In this document: one piece after another, positions 1 through 9,433 of the stretch | Position numbering within the stretch: position 1 is the first letter of the stretch | How the letters are laid out: every line of letters starts with the position of its first letter | NCBI GenBank assembly: GCA_030529455.1 | Contig: JAUMWV010000003.1 | Location: forward strand, 1 to 61,224 | Direction: 5' to 3' | Source of the DNA: Propionibacteriaceae bacterium | GTDB lineage: Bacteria; Actinomycetota; Actinomycetes; Propionibacteriales; Propionibacteriaceae | DNA length: 61,224 bases | Notes under the pieces: model-generated | The model's input: the letters and a program-made list of their open reading frames with translations, nothing else | Told to the model about the DNA's origin: nothing | Databases searched by the model: none | Position numbers and translations under genes: made by a program

Positions 1-433
1 AGGCCCGCGCGCCGAGGCGGGGCTCCCACAGGGCCAGCAGCCGGGGGAGCTCGGCCGCCAGCGCGCGCTTGCGCCACGCCGCGACGGCCCCTGCCGCCTG
101 CTCCGGGGCCGGTACGGTGACCACCAGGGCGTCGCCGTCCAGGCTGGCGTGGGCGCGTCCCGGCGCGAGTCGCACGTCGAGGCCGACGAGCCGCCCCCAC
201 ACCCGGACGCCCGGCTCGTCCGGTGGGATCAGCCGCCGCCGGGCGGCGACGATCCAGTCGGCCTTGGCGGTCACGAACTCCAGCACCCGGCGCTCGGACA
301 TCCGGCGGGGCGCCGAGACCCGCACGGCGCCGTCTCCTGGGCGCACCGTGATCCGCAGGCGCACGACGTCGCCGTACCGCACGGTCACCGGAATCCCGGC
401 GACGGTGATCTCCTGGCTCCTCGGGCTGGACAC
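1..433 (-). CDS. DUF45/YgjP-like (SprT-type) metal-dependent hydrolase, 3' part outside the window
   Basis: The minus strand from a GTG at 433 is open to the window edge and encodes the first ~144 residues. The N-terminus (VRYGDVVRLRITVRPGDGAV) leads into RVSAPRRMSE, then KADWIVAARRR. This matches the YgjP/DUF45 family, which has an N-terminal beta domain and a C-terminal zinc protease-like domain with an HExxH-type motif. The zinc site would lie beyond position 1, so it cannot be checked. The start is supported by TAGCAT on the minus strand six bases upstream, with no Shine-Dalgarno, suggesting leaderless expression. It is divergent from the mannosyltransferase gene, with 34 bases between starts. 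The family call is reasonably sure; substrate is unknown. Confidence 0.72.
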   Translation of the reverse strand, partial: MSSPRSQEITVAGIPVTVRYGDVVRLRITVRPGDGAVRVSAPRRMSERRVLEFVTAKADWIVAARRRLIPPDEPGVRVWGRLVGLDVRLAPGRAHASLDGDALVVTVPAPEQAAGAVAAWRKRALAAELPRLLALWEPRLGARA

Positions 434-439
434 GCCCCG

Positions 440-445
440 ATGCTA
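440..445 (-). promoter_or_regulatory. -10 box TAGCAT of the leaderless DUF45 gene
   Basis: Read on the minus strand, TAGCAT is followed by six bases and the GTG start codon at 433. This is the spacing expected if transcription starts on the start codon. No Shine-Dalgarno is present. Confidence 0.55.
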
Positions 446-454
446 GCGGTGCAG

Positions 455-460
455 TAGCCT
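455..460 (+). promoter_or_regulatory. -10 box TAGCCT of the leaderless mannosyltransferase gene
   Basis: TAGCCT lies seven bases before the ATG at 468, with no Shine-Dalgarno. It is only nine bases from the opposing TAGCAT box at 440-445, so the two promoters overlap and face away from each other. Confidence 0.55.
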
Positions 461-467
461 CGTCGCC

Positions 468-1637
468 ATGACAGCTGAGGCCCTGCCCCGCACCGCCCCC
501 GCTCCGTCCTGGCGATCGAGCTTGGGCCTGTCCCTGGCTCTCGTCGGGGCCAGCAGGCTGGTGTTTTGGCTGGCGGCCGGGGTGCTCCAGCGGGCCGGTG
601 GGGTCCTCCCGGCGTCGGGTTTCGAGAGCGGATGGCCGTGGCTCTTCGGGGTCTACGCCCGGTTCGACCACGGCCACTTCCAGCGCATTGCGCTGGGCGG
701 ATATTTCCAGCTCGACCAGGGCAACATCGCCTACGACGAGGCCTTCTTCCCCGGCTACCCGTTCCTCGCCCGGGGCATCGCCGCGCTCTTCGGGGGCGGG
801 GAACCCACCACGACCACGGCGATGTCGCTGCTGACCTGGGCTGGCCTGTGGCTGGGCGCGGCCCTGCTGATCCACCTGGCGCGCCGCGGCGAACTATTCG
901 GCGCTGACTGGCGGCTGGTGGCTTTCGTGGTGTTCTTCGGCCCCTGGTCGGTGTTCTTCATGGCCCCCTACTCCGAGGGCCTGTTCCTGGCCTGTGCGGT
1001 CGGGGCCTGGACGCTGGCGCGCCGCGAACGCTGGGGGTGGGCGGTGGCGCTCGCCTGCGGGGCCACGGCCTTGCGGATCAACGGGCTGTTCCTGCTGCCG
1101 ATGCTCGCGCTGATGATGCTGTCGGGCCGCTGGCGGGAGCCGCGCGCCTGGGCGAGGGTCTCGCTGCTGGTCCTGCCGTCGCTGCCCCCGGCGCTGTACT
1201 TCACCTATCTGTGGAGCGTCACCGGCAACTGGTTCACCTGGTTCGAGACCCAGAAGCACTGGGGCCGGACCGCCACGGCGCCCTGGGATTCGCTGGTGGT
1301 CAGCATCAGGCTGATCGGCGAGGCCCCCCAGTTCGCCTTCCAGCGCACCATGGAGGTGCTGGCGGCCCTGGTCTACCTCCTCGTCGTGATCCAGCTGGCG
1401 CGGTGGCGGCGCTGGGAGCTGGTCCTCTTCACCGCACTGACGCTGTTCAGCCTCACCACCAGCCAATTCTTCCAGTCCATCCCGCGTTCGATGCTGAGCT
1501 GTTTCCCCGCGCTCGTCGTGATCGCCTGGTGGCTGACCAGGTTCCCGTGGTGGCTGCGCTGGCTGTGTATCGGGCTCGGCAGCATGATCCTGGCCCTCAA
1601 CGTGACGACCATCCTGGCGGGCCGCTGGACCGGTTGA
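468..1637 (+). CDS. PIG-V-like integral membrane mannosyltransferase
   Basis: A 389-residue polytopic membrane protein. After a first transmembrane segment (~18-40) comes an extracellular loop with ARFDHGHFQRIA and DEAFFPGYPFLAR. This pattern is typical of the PIG-V/mannosyltransferase family of GT-C enzymes, which use polyprenyl-phosphate-mannose at the outer face of the membrane. Many hydrophobic helices follow to the C-terminus. In actinobacteria such enzymes decorate lipoglycans or surface glycoproteins; the acceptor here is unknown. The gene stands alone, with a GC-rich hairpin just downstream. The ATG is preceded by TAGCCT at seven bases. Family confidence is good; exact acceptor and sugar are not shown by sequence. 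Confidence 0.75.
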   Translation: MTAEALPRTAPAPSWRSSLGLSLALVGASRLVFWLAAGVLQRAGGVLPASGFESGWPWLFGVYARFDHGHFQRIALGGYFQLDQGNIAYDEAFFPGYPFLARGIAALFGGGEPTTTTAMSLLTWAGLWLGAALLIHLARRGELFGADWRLVAFVVFFGPWSVFFMAPYSEGLFLACAVGAWTLARRERWGWAVALACGATALRINGLFLLPMLALMMLSGRWREPRAWARVSLLVLPSLPPALYFTYLWSVTGNWFTWFETQKHWGRTATAPWDSLVVSIRLIGEAPQFAFQRTMEVLAALVYLLVVIQLARWRRWELVLFTALTLFSLTTSQFFQSIPRSMLSCFPALVVIAWWLTRFPWWLRWLCIGLGSMILALNVTTILAGRWTG

Positions 1638-1676
1638 ATCCCACCCGGCTCACCCCGGGTTGGGTCGGCTGCGGCG

Positions 1677-1703
1677 AGCCCGGGCCGGGTTGGCGGCCCG
1701 GCT
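1677..1703 (+). terminator. GC-rich hairpin after the mannosyltransferase gene
   Basis: An AGCC(C)GGGCCG arm pairs with CGGCCCGGCT around a GGTTGG loop, with one bulged C. There is no T-run, as is common in GC-rich actinobacteria. The right arm ends on the first base of the -10 box of the next gene, so the hairpin occupies the place of that gene's -35 region. Confidence 0.45.
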
Positions 1704-1708
1704 AGGCT
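1703..1708 (+). promoter_or_regulatory. -10 box TAGGCT of the kinase-GTPase operon
   Basis: TAGGCT stands exactly six bases before the GTG at 1715. AGAAGG abuts the start with no spacing, so it is unlikely to act as a Shine-Dalgarno. A leaderless mRNA beginning at 1715 is the simplest reading. Confidence 0.6.
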
Positions 1709-1714
1709 AGAAGG

Positions 1715-2821
1715 GTGACTGACTCGCCCTGGCCAGACGATCCCCGCCCCGACGAGCCGACCCCGACCGCAGAGCTCGGTACCACGGAGTTGCGCACCCA
1801 GGTGCTGGTGGGCGGGGAGACCGTGCGGCTCGGCCCCGCCGACCCGCCCCATGTCGGCGACATCCGGCTGCACGGGCGCTTCGAAGGCGGCAACCGCTCG
1901 ACGCTCAAATACTGCGGGCGCAGCCCCAGCGGCTACCACTTCGTCAAGGTGCTGGACGACGAGTCGCTGCGTTCCGATTTCGACAACGAGGTCGGGATCG
2001 CGGCCATGCTCACCGATGTCGCCAACCTGCCCCGGTTCACCGGCTCCGGCACGGTCGTCGTCCGCGGGCGACCCCGCCCCTACTATGCCCAGCTCCTGCT
2101 GGAGGGGCCGCTGCTGCTGACCCAGCTGCATCCGCGGGGGCTGGATCCGGGTCGGCTGCTGCAGCTGGCGACCGACCTGGCGAACGCGATCGACGGGTTG
2201 GCCAGGCGGGGCATCGCCCACGGCGACATCAAGCCCGAACACATCATCGACCAAGGCAACACTGACCAGGGCCACTACGTGCTGGTCGACCTCGGGTCGG
2301 GACGCTCATCCGACCCGGCCAAACAGCCTTCCGGTCTTCGCAACACCGGCACGCCCGGCTACCTCGCGCCGGAGCGGCAGGCCGGTGGCCCGCCCACGGT
2401 CCCGGCCGACGTGTTCTCCTGGGGGCTGGTCGTGCTGTATGCGGCGACCGGCCAGCACCCGCTGCGCGGCGGCGCCCCCGATCTCGCGGCCGATCAGCTC
2501 GGCGCGCGGCTGGCCAGGCTGCCCGCGCCGTTGCGCGAGCTGGTCAAGGCGGCGCTGCGGACCAACCCCCATGAGCGGCCGTCGGCGGCGGCGCTGGCCA
2601 GGGCGACGGCCGCGCTTCGGCCGTCCCAGACCGCGGTGCTGACCAACGACCTGGCCGAGCCGAGCGCGGGTTCGGGCGTGGTGCTGTCGCGTCACATGGA
2701 ACCGGTCGTCAAGGCGCTGGCCGGTCTCGGCAACCTGCACGTCGCCGCCTACCGGGCGATCCTGATCGCCGTGGCGCTCATCACCGGGTGGATTACCTAT
2801 GCTCTCGTGGTAGGAGGCTGA
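1715..2821 (+). CDS. Atypical Ser/Thr protein kinase-like protein with C-terminal membrane anchor
   Basis: A 368-residue protein with a kinase fold and one C-terminal helix (~347-365) that would hold it in the membrane with the kinase facing the cytosol. Visible kinase marks are VKVL with Lys78, HGDIKPEH with Asp171 (HGD instead of HRD), DLGSG with Asp192 (DLG instead of DFG), and GTPGYLAPE in the activation segment. A glycine-rich loop is not recognisable; the expected place reads RFEGGNRSTLKYCG. It may bind ATP unusually or act mainly as a scaffold. It is first in a unit with a small membrane peptide, a GTPase and a GAP1-like protein. The start is a leaderless-type GTG. Confidence 0.75.
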   Translation: MTDSPWPDDPRPDEPTPTAELGTTELRTQVLVGGETVRLGPADPPHVGDIRLHGRFEGGNRSTLKYCGRSPSGYHFVKVLDDESLRSDFDNEVGIAAMLTDVANLPRFTGSGTVVVRGRPRPYYAQLLLEGPLLLTQLHPRGLDPGRLLQLATDLANAIDGLARRGIAHGDIKPEHIIDQGNTDQGHYVLVDLGSGRSSDPAKQPSGLRNTGTPGYLAPERQAGGPPTVPADVFSWGLVVLYAATGQHPLRGGAPDLAADQLGARLARLPAPLRELVKAALRTNPHERPSAAALARATAALRPSQTAVLTNDLAEPSAGSGVVLSRHMEPVVKALAGLGNLHVAAYRAILIAVALITGWITYALVVGG

Positions 2822-2822
2822 G

Positions 2823-2954
2823 ATGTCACAGGTCGTGCGGCGCAGTGCCGTGGAACGCGGGGTCACCCGCATCGTCGGGTTCCTGCTGGCGATCCCGGTG
2901 GGCATCCTGGTTGGCTGGATCGGAGGTCAGCTTGTCAAGATTGCGGTTGGCTAA
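2823..2954 (+). CDS. 43-residue single-pass membrane peptide
   Basis: An ATG one base after the kinase stop opens a 43-codon frame: a basic, short N-terminal part (MSQVVRRSAVERGVTRIVGF) and then one hydrophobic helix (~18-42) with GxxxG-like spacing (GILVGWIGG). It would be a small membrane protein with its N-terminus in the cytosol. The Shine-Dalgarno of the next gene (GGAGGT, 2922-2927) lies inside its last codons, so it is translationally coupled to the GTPase gene. No family is recognised. The tight packing between kinase and GTPase genes argues for a real gene that bridges or anchors the neighbouring products; its function is unknown. Confidence 0.6.
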   Translation: MSQVVRRSAVERGVTRIVGFLLAIPVGILVGWIGGQLVKIAVG

Positions 2955-4098
2955 GCCCGGAAGCCGGTACATCTGCCCCCGGGACCTCGAAGAGTTCGAC
3001 GTCGAGACCGCCCGCTGGGTTGCCAGGGGAGAGCCGACGGGCGCACCCCCGAGAATCCGCCGGATGCCCCGCCTGGAGCAGTGGCTCAAGGCGTGGTGGG
3101 ACGGGGACCCGAGCCACTTGCGCGTCCCCGATCTCGCGGCGGCGAGGGAACACCTCGCGGGCGACTACCACCAGGTCTGCCCCCACGGCCACCCGATTCC
3201 GGACGACGCCAGGCGCCGCGCCACGCTACCGATCGCGCTGGTCGGGGCCACCTCGACCGGCAAGTCGCTGTACCTGGCCGCGCTCTACCACGAGGCGGTC
3301 GCCGCGGTGCGGCTCGGCGACTACGGGCTGACCTTCCGGGCTTCCACCTCGCCGGGGACGAACTCCGCCTTCTGGCCGACCTACGACACGCTGTTCGGCG
3401 AGCGGCGGCCCGTGCCCGCCACGCTGCCGTCCCAGGACGGGTTCTCGCGTCCGCCGCTGCTGCTGGCCCCCGCCGACCGGTTCGAGGTGCCGAACCTGCT
3501 GCTGTTCGACGCTGACGGGTCGAAGACCCGGCACGCGCAGGCCCATGTCGAGAACAACCCGGCGCTGCTGCGGGCCCAGGTCTTCTTCATCTTCGTGCCT
3601 CCGGTCAACTTGGCAGACGATGGAGCCTGGCCGGGGGCGCCGGGCCAGCTCGATATGGACGACGTCAGCAACCTGGCGCGCACCATGGAAGCCATCAGCG
3701 GCGCGATCGACGCGCTCAGCCGGGTGCACGGCACGGGGCAGGATCTCATGGCCTGCGTGCTGGTGTCGAAGGCCGATAAACTGCGGGGCGTGGTCGAACC
3801 GGAAATGGAGGAGATGCTGTCCGACCTGGATTACCGGAGATTCCGATTCAAAGAGGTCGTGGATTATATCGACCAGGATTCCGCGAAAATCAGGTCGTGG
3901 ATCGACCGGCACCAGCACGGCCTGGTGACGCTGGTGGAGGGTTTCTTTGGGCAGGTCAGCTACCATTTCACGTCCGCGACCGGGTGCTCGGCCGTCCAGG
4001 AGCCGGATGGTGGCCGACGTTTTCCAGTAATTCGGCCACAACGGGTGCTGGATCCCATTATCGTGGCCCTCGATCGGGTTGGATACAAGCATGGGTGA
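2932..4098 (+). CDS. P-loop GTPase (TRAFAC-like, double-GTPase/GAP1-associated type)
   Basis: A 388-residue soluble P-loop protein. Walker A/G1 is GATSTGKS (105-112), a G3-like DADG is at 193-196 after a hydrophobic strand (NLLLF), and a G4-like SKAD is at 279-282 after ACVLV. Cysteines in YICPRD and QVCPHGHP may form a small metal site before the GTPase domain. The start is judged to be TTG 2932, four bases after GGAGGT; TTG 2941 is also possible. The gene overlaps the membrane peptide by 23 bases and the next gene by 8. GTPases of this style accompany GAP1-like proteins in multi-gene signalling or conflict loci known from comparative genomics. Nucleotide preference is inferred, not shown. 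Confidence 0.7.
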   Translation: MSRLRLAKPGSRYICPRDLEEFDVETARWVARGEPTGAPPRIRRMPRLEQWLKAWWDGDPSHLRVPDLAAAREHLAGDYHQVCPHGHPIPDDARRRATLPIALVGATSTGKSLYLAALYHEAVAAVRLGDYGLTFRASTSPGTNSAFWPTYDTLFGERRPVPATLPSQDGFSRPPLLLAPADRFEVPNLLLFDADGSKTRHAQAHVENNPALLRAQVFFIFVPPVNLADDGAWPGAPGQLDMDDVSNLARTMEAISGAIDALSRVHGTGQDLMACVLVSKADKLRGVVEPEMEEMLSDLDYRRFRFKEVVDYIDQDSAKIRSWIDRHQHGLVTLVEGFFGQVSYHFTSATGCSAVQEPDGGRRFPVIRPQRVLDPIIVALDRVGYKHG

Positions 4099-5659
4099 AG
4101 TTCGCTGCGAACAGTTGGTCTATACCTGGCACCCCGCGACGCTGCACGGGCCGGCCGGGCATGGCGTCGTGCTGCAATCACTCAACTGGCCGGGAAAGCT
4201 CGGTCTCCCTGGGGGCTCCTATTCGGGGCTGACCGGTGGGGCCTCGGCCGCGAGCGAGAATCAGGTGTTCTGCATCCGCACGACGCAGGGCAGCCTGTTC
4301 GGCGCCCGCACCGGGCTCGGGCTGGACGGTTCGGGCCGCCCCGGCAACTTCCTGTGCCACCTGATGTTCGACCCGTCGGGGCAGGTCGGGATGCTGGACG
4401 CGCTGCTGGCCGCCGCCAGGGGGCAGTACATCACGAAGCTCAGCGCCGGTATCCGGCCGGACGGCGATTGGGAACCCGCGAGGCTGGTGCTGCCCGAGTC
4501 CTGGCCGCACTCGCTGGCGATCCAGGACGAGTTCCTGGGGCGGCTCGACGATCCGCTGCGCTTCCTGGTCTCGTATGAGGCGGACTGGCTCGGCCTGCCG
4601 GAGGTCTATGACCGGCTGGTGGGTACGGCCCCGGCGAGCCTGATGAACGAGCTGTCGCTGGTCAGCGACACCGATACCTCGATCGGGGTCCCGAGCGCCC
4701 TGGACAAGGCGGCGATCGCCCAGACGCTGGGCCCGGTCGCCCAGGTCGCGGTGGCGGCCTCGCACGCCGGGGTCCCGCTGGAATGGTCCCGCTGGTGGCG
4801 CCGCTGCGCGTGGTCGCTCGATGACTGGGCCCAGCAGCTGCGCGCCGCCACGCTCGCTCTGCGCCTGCCGGGGGAGTTGTCCGTCGAGGAACTGGTCGAG
4901 GTTGGCCAGCAGAGCCGCGAGTCCTGCGCCGAATACGTCAACGAGCTGGTGCACAAGCTGGAGCACCAGCACCCGCTGCGGGTGCCCGCGATGGCGCAGT
5001 GGTTCGCCGACGAGGTCCTGGTCGCCGCCGTCGCGTGCCGGTCCCGCGTCGCCATCCCCCTGGCCAACGACCGCCACCTGGTGGAGCTGGTCCAGTCTGG
5101 TGTGCTCGGGGAGCTGCCCACCGAGGCCGTCGAGCGGCTGACCGTCGCGGCGGAGCTGCCCCCAGCCGACGTGCTGAGCCAGATGCTCGCCCACCCGGAC
5201 TTCTGGCCCGCGCTGCACCGGGCCCCGGAGACCCGCCAGGAGGAGGTCGCGGCCTGGCTGCTGAGCCGGGGCGGGTACCAGGTGCCGGACTGGTTCATCC
5301 CGACCCTGATTGCCAAGTGCGCGCGCGACTACGACAAATACGTCGGGAATCTCCCGGCGACGGAGGCCTACGACCGGCTGTACGACCTGATCGGGGATTC
5401 CGGCGCGATCGAGGTGCTGACCAATAGCGGCAACCTGGAGGGCTGGGCGCTGGCGTTCGCCAGGCGCGGCCCGCGCTCACCCGACGACCTGGCCCCGCTG
5501 ATCTCCAGCTTCCACGCCATCGCCCCGCATTACCCAGGCATCGCGGCGCTCCGGCTGACCACGGCGCAGCACATCCGCCGCACCAAGGTGCTGGTGCTGT
5601 CGCTGGCGGTGCTGGTCGTCGTCCTGCTGGTCCTCGCGGTGTGGGGTCTGCTGACCTGA
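4091..5659 (+). CDS. GTPase-associated protein 1 (GAP1)-like protein, C-terminal membrane anchor
   Basis: A 522-residue protein. The N-terminal ~150 residues (VRCEQLVYTWHPATLHGPAG, then LQSLNWPG and FLCHLMFDPSG) resemble the GAP1-N2 domain that occurs beside GTPases. A long helical middle region follows, and a C-terminal hydrophobic helix (~495-518) comes after a basic HIRRTK stretch, so the body is cytosolic and tethered. The ATG at 4091 overlaps the GTPase stop by eight bases. It is the last gene of the kinase-GTPase unit. The biochemical role of GAP1 proteins is not established; the name reflects association rather than proven GTPase activation. The N-terminal assignment is from recall of the family pattern and is moderately sure. 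Confidence 0.62.
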   Translation: MGEVRCEQLVYTWHPATLHGPAGHGVVLQSLNWPGKLGLPGGSYSGLTGGASAASENQVFCIRTTQGSLFGARTGLGLDGSGRPGNFLCHLMFDPSGQVGMLDALLAAARGQYITKLSAGIRPDGDWEPARLVLPESWPHSLAIQDEFLGRLDDPLRFLVSYEADWLGLPEVYDRLVGTAPASLMNELSLVSDTDTSIGVPSALDKAAIAQTLGPVAQVAVAASHAGVPLEWSRWWRRCAWSLDDWAQQLRAATLALRLPGELSVEELVEVGQQSRESCAEYVNELVHKLEHQHPLRVPAMAQWFADEVLVAAVACRSRVAIPLANDRHLVELVQSGVLGELPTEAVERLTVAAELPPADVLSQMLAHPDFWPALHRAPETRQEEVAAWLLSRGGYQVPDWFIPTLIAKCARDYDKYVGNLPATEAYDRLYDLIGDSGAIEVLTNSGNLEGWALAFARRGPRSPDDLAPLISSFHAIAPHYPGIAALRLTTAQHIRRTKVLVLSLAVLVVVLLVLAVWGLLT

Positions 5660-5678
5660 CCCGGGCCCGTCATCGGCT

Positions 5679-5702
5679 TCACCCGGGGCGAGGCCGGGGT
5701 GA
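5679..5702 (+). terminator. Hairpin after the kinase-GTPase-GAP1 unit
   Basis: TCACCCGG pairs with CCGGGGTGA with one bulged G, 20 bases after the GAP1 stop. There is no T-run. It is a plausible but weak intrinsic terminator. Confidence 0.35.
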
Positions 5703-5827
5703 CCCGCGCCGCCACTCCCGGGCGCCAGCCCGGCCCACATTGGTCCGATGTGCCTCTGACTCCGGGTGCCGCGGAGCCGGTGGCGCTGTCCGGGCGGGGC
5801 TGGTAGGGAGTTGTCCGATGACTGGGC

Positions 5828-5833
5828 TAAAGT
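5828..5833 (+). promoter_or_regulatory. Candidate -10 box TAAAGT upstream of ppdK
   Basis: TAAAGT lies 56 bases before the ppdK ATG, in an otherwise GC-rich 230-base leader region. No clear -35 is visible at 17 bases. It would give a 5' leader of about 50 bases carrying the Shine-Dalgarno at 5873-5880. Confidence 0.35.
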
Positions 5834-5889
5834 GGCCCCTGGACGGCGGCCATGACGCCGCACAAGGTGAATCAAAGGAGATGCTCCAT

Positions 5890-8502
<2,613 letters not shown>

Positions 8503-8532
8503 CCGGCTGAGCGGGCAGTAACCCGCCTGACC

Positions 8533-8570
8533 GACAGGGAGGGGTTCGGATCACCGGGCCCCTCCCTGTC
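8533..8570 (+). terminator. Strong hairpin terminator after ppdK
   Basis: GACAGGGAGGGG (8533-8544) pairs perfectly over 12 bases with CCCCTCCCTGTC (8559-8570) around a 14-base loop, 30 bases after the ppdK stop. The next stem, 8622-8659, serves the opposite strand. Confidence 0.8.
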
Positions 8571-8621
8571 GTTGCCCGGGCTCCGGTCTGGTGTTGCAGG
8601 TCACCTGCACCCGGAACGGGA

Positions 8622-8659
8622 ATCGTCCCGGCACCGCACCAGGGCGGCACCGGGACGAT
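8622..8659 (-). terminator. Hairpin terminator of the ferritin gene
   Basis: ATCGTCCCGG (8622-8631) pairs perfectly with CCGGGACGAT (8650-8659). It lies 21 bases beyond the ferritin stop on the minus strand and may work in both directions. Confidence 0.6.
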
Positions 8660-8680
8660 CCGGGTGAATATCAGGCAGTA

Positions 8681-9190
8681 CTACGCGGCCTCGTCGGCCC
8701 CTGCCTTGCGCGCGCCGAGTTCGGCGTCCAGGGCCAGCAGGCCGTTGCCGTCCTCGCCGATCATCTTGATCCGGGAGATGATCGCCGAGACGCTGGCCTC
8801 TTCCTCCAGCTGCTCGTCGACGAACCAGCTGAGCAGGGGCAGAGCGTCGATGTCCCCGGCGGCCAGCGCCGCACGGTAGAGGTTGCGGATCGCCTCGGAG
8901 ACCTTCTTCTCGTGGGCGAGGGAGGCCTCGAATGCCGCCAGCACGGTCTCGACGTGGCTGGTCGCGGGCGTGATCGTGCCGATGAGCGGCACCGCGTCGC
9001 GGTCGAGCATATGGTCGATGAACTTCTCGGCGTGCAATTCTTCTTCGGCCGCCTGGGCCTTGAACCAGTTGGCGATGCCCGGAAGATCGAGGGCCGCCAT
9101 GTCGATCGAGAGCTGGCGGTAAACAACCGCTGCGGTCAGCTCAAGTGTTACTTGATCGTTGAAAGCTTGTTTCAGATCCGTTAGTTCCAT
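8681..9190 (-). CDS. Non-haem bacterial ferritin
   Basis: A 169-residue four-helix ferritin that oxidises Fe(II) and stores the mineral in a 24-mer shell. Ferroxidase ligands fall at the positions seen in E. coli FtnA: Glu17 in VTLELTA, and Glu50 and His53 in AAEEELHAEKF. A second Glu-rich stretch (DEQLEEEASV) supplies the far-side ligands. No Met ligand typical of bacterioferritin haem sites is evident. The gene is monocistronic between a hairpin and the divergent FHA gene. Minus-strand TAGGAT six bases before the ATG points to leaderless transcription; no iron-box operator is obvious in the 243-base spacer. Confidence 0.93.
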   Translation of the reverse strand: MELTDLKQAFNDQVTLELTAAVVYRQLSIDMAALDLPGIANWFKAQAAEEELHAEKFIDHMLDRDAVPLIGTITPATSHVETVLAAFEASLAHEKKVSEAIRNLYRAALAAGDIDALPLLSWFVDEQLEEEASVSAIISRIKMIGEDGNGLLALDAELGARKAGADEAA

Positions 9191-9196
9191 GTGGCT

Positions 9197-9202
9197 ATCC
9201 TA
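9197..9202 (-). promoter_or_regulatory. -10 box TAGGAT of the leaderless ferritin gene
   Basis: On the minus strand TAGGAT is followed by six bases and the ATG at 9190; no Shine-Dalgarno is present. The rest of the 9191-9433 spacer shows no other feature I can support. Confidence 0.6.
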
Positions 9203-9433
9203 GGGAAACGAACGTCCGCGCGTGCGAAAGGCGACCGTCGGCTGGTGCCGGGTAACGTGCGGCGGTCACTGCCGGGGAGGGCATGATGGTGACGAGGGCG
9301 GTGCCGCGACGGTTGGGTGATGGTGCCAATCGGCCGTCGTTAGCTGCATCTTGGCTGGTCAAACTGCGCTATCCGGTGTTTGCCGATGGGGGAAGAATGC
9401 AAGAATTGACCCAGCCGAGTGGAGGAGTTATCC

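Noticed and set aside
1-446. Plus-strand frames of 100-125 codons at the left edge
   Set aside because: They lie opposite the DUF45 gene, have low-complexity Arg/Ser/Thr content and no start signal.
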